From contig NZ_QQAV01000007.1 in the NCBI RefSeq assembly GCF_003350475.1, positions 186,001 through 250,000 on the forward strand: a stretch of 64,000 bases of DNA. Reading direction: 5' to 3'. How positions within the stretch are numbered: the first letter of the stretch is position 1; every line of letters starts with the position of its first letter. Below are positions 32,360 to 41,695 of the stretch, piece by piece. This DNA comes from Pseudacidovorax intermedius (GTDB lineage Bacteria; Pseudomonadota; Gammaproteobacteria; Burkholderiales; Burkholderiaceae_C). Below the pieces are notes generated by a model. It saw only the letters and a program-made list of their open reading frames with translations, searched no databases and was not told the origin of the DNA. A program made the position numbers and the translations under genes.

Positions 32360-33541
32360 ATGAGCCTCAAGCTGTTCTGGTTCCTCCCCACCCACGGCGA
32401 CAGCCGCTACCTTGGCAGCACCGAGGGTGCGCGACCGGTCGACCTGGCCTACCTGCAGCAGATCGCCGGTGCCGCCGACGCCCTGGGCTACGAGGGCGTG
32501 TTGATTCCCACCGGCCGCTCCTGCGAAGACCCGTGGGTGGTCGCGTCCAGCCTGATCGGTGCCACGCGCCGGCTCAAGTTCCTGGTGGCGGTGCGTCCGG
32601 GGTTGCACCAGCCCTCGCTCGCCGCGCGCATGGCCGCCACCTTCGACCGCCTGAGCGGCGGCCGGCTGCTGATCAACCTGGTCACGGGCGGCGACCGTGC
32701 CGAGTTGGAGGCGGATGGCGTCTTCCTTCCACATGCGGAGCGCTACGCCCAGTCGGCCGAGTTCATCCGCGTGTGGCGCGAGATCGTGGCGCGCAGCCAT
32801 GGCGGTGAGGCGTTCGACTTCGATGGCCGCCATGTGCAGGTCAAGGGCGCGCGGCTGGTGTTTCCGCCTCTGCAGCGGCCGCATCCGCCGGTATGGTTCG
32901 GCGGCTCGTCCGAGGCGGCGCATGAACTCGCCGCCGCGCAGGTCGAGCGCTATCTCACCTGGGGCGAACCACCCGCGGAGGTGGGGCGCAAGCTGGCCGA
33001 TGTTCGGGCGCGGGCTGAACGTCTGGGCCGCCAGGTCGAATTCGGCATCCGCCTGCACGTGATCGTGCGCGAGACCGAGGACGAAGCCTGGCGCGCCGCC
33101 GATGCGCTGATCAGCCGCGTGGACGACGCCACCATCGCGAAGGCGCAGGAAGCGCTGGCCCGCATGGACTCCGAAGGCCAGCGCCGCATGGCCGCGCTGC
33201 ATGGCCGCGGCACTAGCCGCAGCCGCGAAGCGCTGGAGATCAGCCCCAACCTGTGGGCCGGCGTGGGCCTGGTGCGCAGCGGTGCCGGCACGGCGCTGGT
33301 GGGCAATCCGCAGCAGGTGGCCGCGCGCATCCGCGAGTACGCCGACCTGGGCATCGATGCCTTCATCTTCTCGGGCTATCCGCACCTGGAGGAGGCCTAC
33401 CGCTTCGCCGAACTCGTGTTCCCCCTGCTGCCCCGCGATCTGCAGGCGCGCCTGAGCGGGGAGGGCGCCCGCACTGGCGGCCCGTTGGGCGAAGTGGTCG
33501 CCAATGTCGATGCGCCCTCGCGGCTGCGTGCCCAGGGCTGA
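32360..33541 (+). CDS. ssuD: FMNH2-dependent alkanesulfonate monooxygenase SsuD
   Basis: 393 aa, start ATG 32360 with purine-rich AGGAAAGAGAAAG upstream. The N-terminus [16 protein letters not shown] and the segments [66 protein letters not shown] and [26 protein letters not shown] match SsuD closely. It converts alkanesulfonate plus O2 and FMNH2 to aldehyde and sulfite, with SsuE as reductase. Next gene is ssuC, 15 bp downstream. Confidence 0.95.
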   Translation: MSLKLFWFLPTHGDSRYLGSTEGARPVDLAYLQQIAGAADALGYEGVLIPTGRSCEDPWVVASSLIGATRRLKFLVAVRPGLHQPSLAARMAATFDRLSGGRLLINLVTGGDRAELEADGVFLPHAERYAQSAEFIRVWREIVARSHGGEAFDFDGRHVQVKGARLVFPPLQRPHPPVWFGGSSEAAHELAAAQVERYLTWGEPPAEVGRKLADVRARAERLGRQVEFGIRLHVIVRETEDEAWRAADALISRVDDATIAKAQEALARMDSEGQRRMAALHGRGTSRSREALEISPNLWAGVGLVRSGAGTALVGNPQQVAARIREYADLGIDAFIFSGYPHLEEAYRFAELVFPLLPRDLQARLSGEGARTGGPLGEVVANVDAPSRLRAQG

Positions 33542-33556
33542 GAGAGGAGAGACCCG

Positions 33557-34396
33557 ATGACCCAACAAGCACAAGCATTGCCGGCCCCTGCCGCACTGAC
33601 CCGTTCCGCCGACGCAGGCGGCCTACGAAGTTTCCTGGCCGGCCTCGGCCAGCGCCTGCTGCCCTGGGTCGTGCCCGTGCTGCTGGTCGTGCTGTGGCAG
33701 GCCGCTTCCTCACTGGGCTGGCTCTCTTCGCGGGTGCTGCCGGCGCCGGTGGACGTGCTGCGCGCCGCCTGGCAGCTCACCGCCTCGGGCGAGCTGTGGA
33801 CCCATGTGAAGGTCAGCGCCGGTCGCGCGCTGGCGGGACTGGCCGTCGGGGGCGGGCTGGGGCTGGCGCTGGGCCTGCTCACGGGCTCGGTGCGCTTCTT
33901 CGAGACGCTGCTCGACTCCACGATCCAGATGGTGCGCAACATTCCGGCACTGGCGCTCATCCCGCTGGTGATCCTGTGGTTCGGCATCGACGAATCGGCC
34001 AAGCTCTTCCTGATCAGCGTGGCAGTGTTCTTTCCCATCTACCTGAACACCTTCCACGGCATCCGCAACGTCGACCCGCAGCTGATCGAGATGGGGCGCA
34101 CCTACGGCCTCTCGCGCTGGCAGCTGTACCGGCAGGTGATCCTGCCGGGGGCGCTGTCGTCCATCCTGGTGGGGCTGCGCTTCTCGCTGGGGCTGATGTG
34201 GGTGATCCTGATCGTGGCCGAGACCATCTCGGCCCAGGCCGGCATCGGCTACCTCACCATGAACGCGCGGGAGTTCCTGCAGACGGACGTGGTGCTGGTG
34301 GGCATCCTGCTCTATGCGCTGCTGGGCAAGCTCGCCGATCTGTTAGCCCGGGGATTGGAACGGTGGTGGCTGAGATGGCACCCGGGGTATCAGTGA
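33557..34396 (+). CDS. ssuC: Aliphatic sulfonate ABC transporter permease SsuC
   Basis: 279 aa, start ATG 33557 behind AGGAGA. A normal-length BPD_transp_1 permease with about six membrane helices and the EAA loop MGRTYGLSRWQLYRQVILPGALSS. It has RVLPAPVDVLRAAWQL before the core, as in SsuC. Works with SsuA and SsuB. The gene is followed by a 171-bp gap containing a palindromic element, then ssuA. Confidence 0.93.
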   Translation: MTQQAQALPAPAALTRSADAGGLRSFLAGLGQRLLPWVVPVLLVVLWQAASSLGWLSSRVLPAPVDVLRAAWQLTASGELWTHVKVSAGRALAGLAVGGGLGLALGLLTGSVRFFETLLDSTIQMVRNIPALALIPLVILWFGIDESAKLFLISVAVFFPIYLNTFHGIRNVDPQLIEMGRTYGLSRWQLYRQVILPGALSSILVGLRFSLGLMWVILIVAETISAQAGIGYLTMNAREFLQTDVVLVGILLYALLGKLADLLARGLERWWLRWHPGYQ

Positions 34397-34454
34397 CTTC
34401 CCCCCAGGCTGCGCGCTTCGCGCTTCGCCCACCCCCTGCGGGGGCGCGCCTGGT

Positions 34455-34502
34455 GGCCTGGCGGGGCCAGTTCCGCGGGCGCTCCTGCTTGGCCTGCTCC
34501 GC
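34455..34502 (-). repeat. Palindromic dispersed element, copy 2
   Basis: Read on the minus strand this contains GCGGAGCAGGCCA (34490-34502) and GGAACTGGCCCCGCCAGGCC (34455-34474), the same blocks and 15-base spacing as at 5448-5495 but inverted. CTGGC and GCCAG pair around a 3-base loop. Upstream (34400-34450) is further GC-rich self-complementary sequence of the CGCGCTTCGCGCTTCGC kind. The rest of 34397-34567 has no coding signal. Confidence 0.6.
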
Positions 34503-34567
34503 GGCCTTCGGGCTCCCTTGATCGGACGCCGGGCCGGCGATAGATCTTTTGCTGTTGCATCCTCTTC

Positions 34568-35542
34568 ATGAACGCTGATCACTTCATTCAACGCCGTACC
34601 GCCCTGGGCATGCTCGGTGCCCTGACTGCCGGCTCTGCACTCGCGCAGGGCAGCGCCGCGCCGCAGCCCGTGCGCATCGGCTACCAGAAGTCCTCCACCC
34701 TCATCGCCGTGCTGCGGCTGCAGGGCACGCTGGAGCGGGCCTTCGCGCCGCTGGGGCTCAAGCCGACGTGGCATGAGTTCACCAGCGGACTGCCGCTGCT
34801 GGAGGCGCTGAACCTCGACAACGTGGATGTCAGCGCCGATGTGGCCGACACGGTGCCGGTGTTCGCACAGGCGGTGGGCGCGCAGCTGACCTTCCTGGCG
34901 CAGGAGGCGCCGTCGCCCGCCGCACAGGCCATCGTGGTGCGCAGCGATTCGCCCTTGCGCACGGTGGCCGACCTGCGCGGCAAGCGGGTCGGCTTTGCCA
35001 AGGCGGCTGGCGTGCACTACCTGCTGCTGGCGGCGCTGGCCAAGGCCGGCCTGGGTTTCAAGGACATCGAGCCCGCCTACCTCACGCCGGCCGATGGCCG
35101 CGCGGCCTTCGAGCGAGGCGCCATCGATGCCTGGGTGGTGTGGGACCCGTTCCTCTCTGCCGCGCAGATCCAGTCGGGCGCGCGCGTGCTGGCCGACGGC
35201 ACCGGCCTGGCCTCCTACCAGCGTTACTACCTCGCCAGCACGCGATTCGCACGGGCGCGGCCCGAGGCGCTGTCCGTGCTCTATGCCGAGCTCGAAAAGA
35301 CCGGCCGCTGGGTCAAGGCCCAACCCAAGGAGGCCGCGGCGCTGCTCGCGCCCTTCTGGGGCCTGGATGCTGCGGTGGTCGAGCAGGCCAACGGCCGCCG
35401 CAGCTATGCGGTGCGGGCCGTCACCCGCGAGCGGCTGGGCGAGCAGCAGCGCATCGCCGATGCCTTCCTGGCCGAGAAGCTGCTGCCGCGGCGCGTCGAT
35501 GCGCTGGACGTCGATCTGTTCAAGCCGGGAGCCGCCTCATGA
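34568..35542 (+). CDS. ssuA: Aliphatic sulfonate-binding protein SsuA
   Basis: 324 aa, start ATG 34568. The signal sequence [20 protein letters not shown] is followed by AGSALAQ. The mature protein shows [69 protein letters not shown] and [15 protein letters not shown], all typical of SsuA. Its stop overlaps the ssuB start (ATGA). Gene order here is D-C-A-B rather than the E. coli E-A-D-C-B. Confidence 0.93.
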   Translation: MNADHFIQRRTALGMLGALTAGSALAQGSAAPQPVRIGYQKSSTLIAVLRLQGTLERAFAPLGLKPTWHEFTSGLPLLEALNLDNVDVSADVADTVPVFAQAVGAQLTFLAQEAPSPAAQAIVVRSDSPLRTVADLRGKRVGFAKAAGVHYLLLAALAKAGLGFKDIEPAYLTPADGRAAFERGAIDAWVVWDPFLSAAQIQSGARVLADGTGLASYQRYYLASTRFARARPEALSVLYAELEKTGRWVKAQPKEAAALLAPFWGLDAAVVEQANGRRSYAVRAVTRERLGEQQRIADAFLAEKLLPRRVDALDVDLFKPGAAS

Positions 35543-36375
35543 ACGCCGTACTGAATCGGGAAGAAGAAGCCGTGATCGCGCCCGCGGGCGTCGCGCTGGA
35601 CGCGCAGGGCCTGGGCAAGCGCTACGGCGAGCGCGAGGTGCTGCACCAGCTGCAGCTGCATGTGGCGCCGGGCGAGTTCGTGGCCATCGTGGGCCGCAGC
35701 GGTTGCGGCAAGAGCACGCTGCTGCGCCTGGTGGCCGGGCTGGAGCCCGCCAGTTCCGGCCAGCTGACCACCGACCGCAAGCCGATCCGCGGCCTGCATG
35801 ACGACACCCGCATCATGTTCCAGGAGGCGCGCCTGCTGCCCTGGAAGCGCGTGCTCGACAACGTGACGCTGGGCCTGCCTGCCGGTTCGCGCGAGCGTGG
35901 CCGCGAGGTGCTGGCCCAGGTCGGGCTCGCCGAGCGGGCCGACGAATGGCCGGCGCGCCTGTCGGGCGGCCAGCGCCAGCGCGTGGCCCTGGCCCGCGCG
36001 CTGGTGCACCACCCGAGGCTGCTGCTGCTCGACGAGCCGCTGGGCGCGTTGGACGCGCTGACCCGCATCGAGATGCACCGGCTGATCGAGCGCCTGTGGC
36101 AGCGCCACCGCTTCACCGCGCTGCTGGTCACGCACGACGTGCAGGAGGCCGTGGCCCTGGCCGACCGCGTGATCCTGATCGAGGAAGGCCGAATCGCGCT
36201 GGACGTCCGCATCGATCTGCCGCGGCCCCGTGCCCAGGGAGATGCCGCCTTCGCCGCGCTGGAGAAGCGCATCCTCGACCGCGTGCTGCAGAAGCCCGCG
36301 GACGAGGCACCACTGCCGGCCGCCAACGACCCGCTGGCGCAGACGCCAGCCCACGCACTGCGCTGGGCTGTTTGA
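35539..36375 (+). CDS. ssuB: Aliphatic sulfonate ABC transporter ATPase SsuB
   Basis: 278 aa, start ATG 35539. Walker [11 protein letters not shown]-loop [14 protein letters not shown], signature [15 protein letters not shown], Walker [13 protein letters not shown] and switch [11 protein letters not shown] are all present. It energises sulfonate import with SsuC. The metY gene begins 22 bp downstream, suggesting that uptake and sulfur incorporation are expressed together. Confidence 0.95.
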   Translation: MNAVLNREEEAVIAPAGVALDAQGLGKRYGEREVLHQLQLHVAPGEFVAIVGRSGCGKSTLLRLVAGLEPASSGQLTTDRKPIRGLHDDTRIMFQEARLLPWKRVLDNVTLGLPAGSRERGREVLAQVGLAERADEWPARLSGGQRQRVALARALVHHPRLLLLDEPLGALDALTRIEMHRLIERLWQRHRFTALLVTHDVQEAVALADRVILIEEGRIALDVRIDLPRPRAQGDAAFAALEKRILDRVLQKPADEAPLPAANDPLAQTPAHALRWAV

Positions 36376-36397
36376 TCACCTTGCACGGAGACCTGCC

Positions 36398-37693
36398 ATG
36401 ACCCAAGCCAGAGACTGGAAATTCGAGACCCTGTCGGTCCACGCCGGCTACCAGCCCGACCCCACGACGCATGCCGTGGCGCCGCCCATCTACCAGACGG
36501 TGGCCTATGCCTTCGACTCGGCCCAGCACGGCGCCGACCTGTTCGACCTGAAGGTGCCGGGCAACATCTACACCCGCATCAACAACCCGACGCAGGACGT
36601 GCTGGAGCAGCGCGTGGCCGCGCTCGAAGGTGGCATCGCGGCCCTGGCCCTGGCCTCGGGCCAGGCGGCCGTCACCTATGCCATCCAGACCATCGCCGAG
36701 GCGGGCGACAACATCGTCAGCAGCACGGCGCTCTATGGCGGCACCTACAACCTGTTCGCCCACACGCTGCCGCAGTTCGGCATCACGACGCGCTTCGCGG
36801 ACCACCGCGACCCGGGCAGCTTCGAGGCGCTGATCGACGCCCGCACCAAGGCCGTCTTCGTGGAATCGCTGGGCAACCCGGCCGGCAACGTCACGGACAT
36901 CGCGGCGGTGGCGGCCATCGCCCATCGCCACGGCGTGCCGCTGATCGTGGATAACACGGTGCCGTCGCCCTACCTGAGCCGGCCCATCGAACACGGCGCC
37001 GACATCGTGGTGCATTCGCTCACCAAGTACCTGGGCGGCCATGGCACCAGCATCGGCGGGGCCATCGTCGATTCGGGCAAGTTTCCGTGGGCCGAGCACA
37101 AGCAGCGCTTCCGCCGGCTGAACGAGCCCGACCCGAGCTACCACGGCGTGGTCTACACCGAGGCGCTGGGCGCGGCGGCCTACATCGGCCGCGCGCGCGT
37201 GGTGCCGCTGCGCAACACGGGCGCGGCCATCTCGCCCTTCAACGCCTTCCAGATCCTGCAGGGCATCGAGACGCTGGCCCTGCGGCTGGACCGCATCAGC
37301 AGCAATGCGCTGGCCGTGGCGCAGTACTTGAAGGCGCATCCGGCCGTGCAGTGGGTCAACTACGCGGCGCTGGAAGACCATCCCGACCATGCGCTGGCGC
37401 AGAAGTACCTGGGCGGCCGTGCGAGCGGCGTGCTCACCTTCGGCATCCAGGGCGGCCGCGCGGGGGGCGAGCGCTTCCTCGATGCGCTGCAGCTCTTCAC
37501 CCGGCTTGTCAACATCGGCGACGTGCGCTCGCTGGCCACGCATCCGGCCTCGACCACGCACCGCCAGCTCTCGCCGGCGGAGCTGGCCCGCGCCGGCGTC
37601 ACCGAGGACACGGTGCGCCTGTCCATCGGCATCGAGCACATCGACGACCTGCGCGTCGACCTCGACCAGGCCCTGGCGGCAGCGGGTCGCTGA
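36398..37693 (+). CDS. metY: O-acetylhomoserine sulfhydrylase (MetY-type PLP enzyme)
   Basis: 431 aa, start ATG 36398; the frame open to 36230 overlaps ssuB and is not used. Cys/Met-metabolism PLP fold: [55 protein letters not shown], the PLP Lys in [18 protein letters not shown] and [21 protein letters not shown]. It makes homocysteine from O-acetylhomoserine and sulfide. Placed directly behind ssuB, it would capture sulfide made from released sulfite. The start follows CACGGAGACC. Confidence 0.93.
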   Translation: MTQARDWKFETLSVHAGYQPDPTTHAVAPPIYQTVAYAFDSAQHGADLFDLKVPGNIYTRINNPTQDVLEQRVAALEGGIAALALASGQAAVTYAIQTIAEAGDNIVSSTALYGGTYNLFAHTLPQFGITTRFADHRDPGSFEALIDARTKAVFVESLGNPAGNVTDIAAVAAIAHRHGVPLIVDNTVPSPYLSRPIEHGADIVVHSLTKYLGGHGTSIGGAIVDSGKFPWAEHKQRFRRLNEPDPSYHGVVYTEALGAAAYIGRARVVPLRNTGAAISPFNAFQILQGIETLALRLDRISSNALAVAQYLKAHPAVQWVNYAALEDHPDHALAQKYLGGRASGVLTFGIQGGRAGGERFLDALQLFTRLVNIGDVRSLATHPASTTHRQLSPAELARAGVTEDTVRLSIGIEHIDDLRVDLDQALAAAGR

Positions 37694-37743
37694 GCCCTTT
37701 TCTTTTCCTTCTTTCCCGTCACCCATCCATCAAGGAGCTTTCC

Positions 37744-37959
37744 ATGTCCATCCAGGCCATCAACGTGCGCAACCAGTTCAAGGGCAAGGTCCGCGAGATC
37801 ATCCGCGGCGACGTCGTCTCCGAAGTCGACGTCGAGACGCCCTGGGGCATCGTCACCTCCGTCATCACCACCCGCTCGGTGGACGAGCTGCAGTTGCGTG
37901 TCGGCTCGGACGTGGTGGCGCTGGTGAAGTCGACCGAGGTGTCGATCGCCAAGCTGTGA
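37744..37959 (+). CDS. ssuF: Molybdenum-pterin-binding protein (Mop/SsuF type)
   Basis: 71-aa single TOBE/Mop domain: INVRNQFKGKVREIIRGDVVSEVDVETPWGIVTSVITTRSVDELQLRVGSDVVALVKSTEVSIAKL read across the whole protein. A strong AAGGAG site precedes the ATG. Mop proteins bind molybdate or molybdopterin. A homologue, ssuF, closes the ssu operon of Pseudomonas putida, and the position here is the same. Its exact role in sulfonate use is unclear. Confidence 0.88.
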   Translation: MSIQAINVRNQFKGKVREIIRGDVVSEVDVETPWGIVTSVITTRSVDELQLRVGSDVVALVKSTEVSIAKL

Positions 37960-37979
37960 GCAGGCGCGCAGCGCGGCAC

Positions 37980-38885
37980 TCAGCCGCGCTGCGCAGCCTC
38001 GAAGGCGGCGCCCAGGTGCCGGCTCAGTGCCGCCGCATGGACCATGGCGCTGCTGTGCGGCGAGCACAGCAGGTCCAGCCCCAGCGCCGGTGAATCGGCA
38101 ATGGGCGGCGCGCCCAGGCCCAGACGACGCGCATGCAGCGCACCCAGCGTGTCGAGCACCGCCACGCCCCAGCCCTGCTCGACGAAGGCGCAGGCGCTGG
38201 AGTAGTGCATCACCTCCACGGCCGGCGCATAGCGATGGCCGCCGTCCTCCAGCATGCGCGCCACCATGGCGCCGATGGTGAACTGTCGCGACAGGCTCAC
38301 GTACGGCCGGCTGGCAAGCAGTGACGTGGACACGGTCCTGCGGCGGGCGAGTGCGCTGCCTTCGGGCACGATGCAATGCAGGTGCAGCGGTGCCACCCGC
38401 ACGCCGTCGGCCGCCACCTCTTCCCCTGCCCGCACCACCAGGCCGAAGTCCACGCTGCCCTCGGCCACCATGCGCTCGATCTCCAGCGACATGGCGGTGC
38501 GCACCGTCACCGTGGTGTCGCGCAGCGCCGCGCGCATGCGGCCCAGGGCGCGTGGCAGCACGGTGCCGGCGGCGGAGGCCACGGTGCCGATGAGCAGCCG
38601 GCGCGGCGCCTCGGTGCGCAGCGCCTGCGCGGCGCGGCTCAGGCCGTCGAGCGCGGCCAGGGCCGTGGCCAGATCCGGCAGCAGACCCCGGCCCTTGGCC
38701 GACAGGCTCAGCCGGCGCCGGTCGCGGTCGAAGACCTGAAAGCCCAGGCGCGCGTCCAGCTGCCGCAGCATGAGGCTGGCCGCGGGCTGGGTCATGGCCA
38801 GCACGTCCGCAGCGGCCGTGACCGAGCCTGTGCGGTGCACTTCCCAGATCAGACGCATCTCGCGCAATTTCATATCTATTCGCAT
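37980..38885 (-). CDS. LysR-family regulator
   Basis: 301 aa from ATG 38885 (an alternative ATG is 12 bp downstream; neither has a good ribosome site). Helix-turn-helix KLREMRLIWEVHRTGSVTAAADVLAMTQPAASLMLRQLDARLGFQVFDRDRRRLSLSAKG, then an effector domain including GTVASAAGTVLPRALGRMRAALRDTTVTV. Divergent from the enolase-superfamily gene at 39024 and so its likely regulator. A dyad CATAT...ATATG spans 38871-38888 at its own start. Confidence 0.88.
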   Translation of the reverse strand: MRIDMKLREMRLIWEVHRTGSVTAAADVLAMTQPAASLMLRQLDARLGFQVFDRDRRRLSLSAKGRGLLPDLATALAALDGLSRAAQALRTEAPRRLLIGTVASAAGTVLPRALGRMRAALRDTTVTVRTAMSLEIERMVAEGSVDFGLVVRAGEEVAADGVRVAPLHLHCIVPEGSALARRRTVSTSLLASRPYVSLSRQFTIGAMVARMLEDGGHRYAPAVEVMHYSSACAFVEQGWGVAVLDTLGALHARRLGLGAPPIADSPALGLDLLCSPHSSAMVHAAALSRHLGAAFEAAQRG

Positions 38886-38945
38886 ATGGAAACGGCCAAA
38901 AACCCAATTTGACCGCGTTCGGCATGCGCTCCCACACTCCGGGCA

Positions 38946-38971
38946 CCGGCCGGTCATGGATTTTCGGCCGG
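38946..38971. promoter_or_regulatory. Inverted repeat in the LysR/enolase divergent gap
   Basis: CCGGCCG (38946-38952) and CGGCCGG (38965-38971) are exact arms separated by 12 bases, about 55 bp before the enolase-family start. It could bind the divergent LysR regulator, although such GC-only arms can arise by chance in this genome. Confidence 0.3.
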
Positions 38972-39023
38972 CGTTGCATACCCAGAGGCTCTGCACGGGC
39001 CCATTCCGGAGACATCCCGCGTC

Positions 39024-40121
39024 ATGAACGCTGCCCGTATCGCGGCCATCCGCTGCTTCGCTGTCCGCCTGCCTTTCGACCACGGTGCGCCGGCGCCCCG
39101 CTTTGCCGGCACGCCACGCACGACCCTGGACAGCGTGTGGATGCGCGTCGAGCTCGACGATGGCCTGGCGGGGTGGGGCGAGGCCTATGCACCCGATCCC
39201 GAGGCCCTGGCCTCGCTGGTGCGCAGCCGTGTCGCGCCGCTGGCGTTGGGCCAGGATCCGTTGGACGAACAGCTGTGCGAACGGCTGGAGCGCGTGTTGC
39301 ACAACGCGGGGCGCTCCGGTCCGGTGCTGCATGCGCTGAGCGGCCTGGACATCGCGCTGTGGGATCTGCGCGGCAAGCGCGCCGGGCTGCCGGTCAGTGA
39401 GCTGCTGGGCGGCCGACGCCGCGAGCAGGTGAGCGCCTATGCCTCGCTGCTGCAGTACTACGGCGATGTGGGCCCGCTGGAGCGCCAGCTGCATGCCGCG
39501 CTCGAAGCCGGCTTCACCCAGGTCAAGCTGCATGAGCGCGACGCGGCCTCGGTCGAGGCCACGCGCCGGGCCATCGGCGTTGGCGTGCCGATGATGGTCG
39601 ACACCAACTGTGCCTGGCTGCCCGCCGAGGCCGAGGCGCCCGTGCGCGCGATGAAGGCCTTCAGTCCTCTTTGGATCGAAGAGCCGCTGTGGCCGCCCGA
39701 GGACCTCGCGTCGCTCGGCGCGCTCGGCCGGGCGACGGGTGTGCCCATGGCGGCGGGAGAGAACGCCGCCAGCCTGCACGAGCTGCTTCAGATGGCCCAT
39801 GGCGGCAGCGCGGACTGGCTGCAGCCCAGCGCCATCAAGTGCGGCGGCCTCAGCGCCTTGCGTCGCGTGGCTGCCGAATGTGCGGCACACGGCCGGGTGC
39901 GACTGAGCCCGCAGACCGCCTTCTTCGGCCCGGGATTCCTGGCCACCTTGCACCTGATGGCCACGCTGCCGGAGCCGACCGCCATCGAGCGGCTGTTCTG
40001 CGGGCTGGCCACCGTGCCCTATGCGCAAGCCGTGCCGCTGGAGCAGGGCACCTTCACGCTGCCCCGTGGCTCCGGCCTGGGCGCCGAGCCCGACGCGTCG
40101 CTGCTGAACGCGCCGCTGTAG
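39024..40121 (+). CDS. Enolase-superfamily (muconate-lactonizing/mandelate-racemase-like) enzyme
   Basis: 365 aa, start ATG 39024 with GGAGA upstream. The capping domain is followed by the barrel: Lys168 in QVKLHERD, metal ligands Asp193 (VDTN), Glu219/220 (WIEEP) and Glu246 (AAGEN), and Lys272 in PSAIKCGGLSALRR. A Lys on both sides of the active site resembles the muconate-lactonizing or dipeptide-epimerase branch rather than mandelate racemase (Lys/His). KxH replaces the usual KxK. These enzymes abstract a proton alpha to a carboxylate. Acid-sugar dehydratases and cycloisomerases are both possible. It heads a group with two tricarboxylate-type receptors. Confidence 0.82.
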   Translation: MNAARIAAIRCFAVRLPFDHGAPAPRFAGTPRTTLDSVWMRVELDDGLAGWGEAYAPDPEALASLVRSRVAPLALGQDPLDEQLCERLERVLHNAGRSGPVLHALSGLDIALWDLRGKRAGLPVSELLGGRRREQVSAYASLLQYYGDVGPLERQLHAALEAGFTQVKLHERDAASVEATRRAIGVGVPMMVDTNCAWLPAEAEAPVRAMKAFSPLWIEEPLWPPEDLASLGALGRATGVPMAAGENAASLHELLQMAHGGSADWLQPSAIKCGGLSALRRVAAECAAHGRVRLSPQTAFFGPGFLATLHLMATLPEPTAIERLFCGLATVPYAQAVPLEQGTFTLPRGSGLGAEPDASLLNAPL

Positions 40122-40157
40122 TTCCCGCTGCACACCCTCATCTCCGGAGACATCGCC

Positions 40158-41132
40158 TTGACCCACCTGACCCGACGCGCTGCCCTGTTCGGTGCCGCCG
40201 CTGTGCTGACGCCCTGGCACGCCACCGCGCAGGACGCACGCGGTACCGTGCGCCTGATCGTGCCGTATCCGCCCGGCGCCGCCACCGATGCGCTGGCACG
40301 GCTGCTCGCGCAGGCGCTGCAATCGGAGCTGGGCGGCAGCATGATCGTCGAGAACAAGGGCGGCGCGGCCACTCAGATCGGCACCAAGGCCATCGCCGTG
40401 GCCAAGTCCGATGGGCAGACCCTGGGCTTCGTCGACACCTCCTTCGTCATCAACCCCGGGCTCTTCGGCGCGGCGCTGCCCTACCGGACGCCGCAGGACT
40501 TCACGGCCATTTCGCTGCTTGCCACCGCGCCCCTGGTGCTGGTGGCGCACAAGTCGGTTGCGGCCACGGACATGAAGGGCTTCCTGGCGCTGGCGCGGGC
40601 CCAGCCGGGTGCTTTCGGCTTCGGCTCGGCAGGCGTGGGCAGCGCACCGCATCTGGCGGGCGAGCAGTTCAAGCGCGTGGCCCAGGTCGACGTGCGGCAT
40701 ATCCCGTATCGAGGTGGCTCCACCGTCATCACCGACCTCATCGCGGGCCATGTGCAGTTCGGCTTCACCACGGTGCCGACCATGCTGGACCACATCCGCG
40801 CCGGCACCGTGCACGCGCTGGCGGTGACCGGTACCCAGCGCGCCGCCCAACTGCCCGAGGTGCCCACGATGGCCGAGCTGGGGATGGCCGGCGTGGACAC
40901 CAAGCCGCTCTTCGGGCTCATCGGCCCAGCGGGCTTGCCCGACGACCTGGTGCGGCGTCTGGGCGATGCGACGACTCGGGCCGTGCAGCGCGGCGACCTT
41001 GGCAAACGGCTGGAGGGCCTGGGCTTCGAGCCCGTCGGCAGCAGCCCCGCCGTGTTCGCCGAGCGCATTCGCGCCGAGATCGCCAAATGGACCGAGGTCA
41101 TCCAACGTGCCGACATCAAGCCCGCCTCCTGA
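40158..41132 (+). CDS. Bug-family tripartite tricarboxylate transporter receptor
   Basis: 324 aa with a TTG start at 40158, fixed by GGAGA eight bases upstream. Signal peptide LTRRAALFGAAAVLTPWHATAQ, then the Bug hallmarks VRLIVPYPPGAATDALARLLAQAL, GSMIVENKGGAATQIGTKAIA, HIPYRGGSTVITDLIAGHVQFGF and LAVTGTQRAAQLPEVPTMAELG. It binds a carboxylate in the periplasm and presents it to a TctAB channel, which is not encoded in this window. The next gene starts inside its 3' end. Confidence 0.9.
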   Translation: MTHLTRRAALFGAAAVLTPWHATAQDARGTVRLIVPYPPGAATDALARLLAQALQSELGGSMIVENKGGAATQIGTKAIAVAKSDGQTLGFVDTSFVINPGLFGAALPYRTPQDFTAISLLATAPLVLVAHKSVAATDMKGFLALARAQPGAFGFGSAGVGSAPHLAGEQFKRVAQVDVRHIPYRGGSTVITDLIAGHVQFGFTTVPTMLDHIRAGTVHALAVTGTQRAAQLPEVPTMAELGMAGVDTKPLFGLIGPAGLPDDLVRRLGDATTRAVQRGDLGKRLEGLGFEPVGSSPAVFAERIRAEIAKWTEVIQRADIKPAS

Positions 41133-41664
41133 GCGCTACCCGCTGCCGCAGGCCACCGATGGCGCGTCCTTTGCGGCGCTGCAGGCCATCACCGGTGCGC
41201 GTGGCAAGCTGCCGCGTCCGTACGGCGCGGCGCTTGGCGCGCCCGACGGTGCGCTGGCCCTCGATGCGTTGTCGCGGTCGCTGTGGCGATCGAAGACGCT
41301 GCCGACCGACCTGCGCGAGGCGATCTATCTGCTGGTCGCGCGGCAGTCTGCCTGTGCGCATCAGTGGCGCAACCACCTCGGCCCGGCACGCACCGCGGGC
41401 GTGTCCGAGGCCGATCTGCAGGCCATTGCACGGGGCCGGCCCCTGCCTGCCTCGTCCCGGCTGGCAGACGGCCTGGAGTTCGTGCGGCAGCTCTGCGAAG
41501 AAGGCCGCGTGAGCGACGGCATCTGGGCCGCGGTGCGCCAGCGCCACGGTGCTGCCGGCGTGGCGGAACTGCCGCTCTTCGTGAGCCTGGCGCAGGCCAT
41601 CGCGTGGCTCATCAATGTGCAGCACACGGATGCGCAGCCCGACGAGGCGCCCTGGACGGCCTGA
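41107..41664 (+). CDS. Carboxymuconolactone decarboxylase/AhpD-like protein
   Basis: 185 aa with a GTG start at 41107, eight bases after GAGGT, overlapping the receptor gene by 26 bp. The core is AIYLLVARQSACAHQWRNHLGPARTAGVSEADLQAIARGR, a CMD/AhpD fold in which the usual CxxC-H has become a single CAHQW. Loss of the second cysteine argues against peroxidase-type chemistry and for a decarboxylase or lactone-processing function. The partner genes suggest a ring-cleavage or lactone intermediate. Substrate unknown. Confidence 0.72.
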   Translation: MPTSSPPPERYPLPQATDGASFAALQAITGARGKLPRPYGAALGAPDGALALDALSRSLWRSKTLPTDLREAIYLLVARQSACAHQWRNHLGPARTAGVSEADLQAIARGRPLPASSRLADGLEFVRQLCEEGRVSDGIWAAVRQRHGAAGVAELPLFVSLAQAIAWLINVQHTDAQPDEAPWTA

Positions 41665-41695
41665 GGGCTATCGCACGCAACCGGAGACCTCTCTC

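Noticed and set aside
37980-41105. A 1041-codon open frame on the minus strand covering the enolase-family and receptor genes
   Set aside because: Only its 3' third is the LysR gene. The rest is antisense to well-supported plus-strand enzymes and translates to His/Gln/Arg-rich sequence typical of GC-rich antisense frames.
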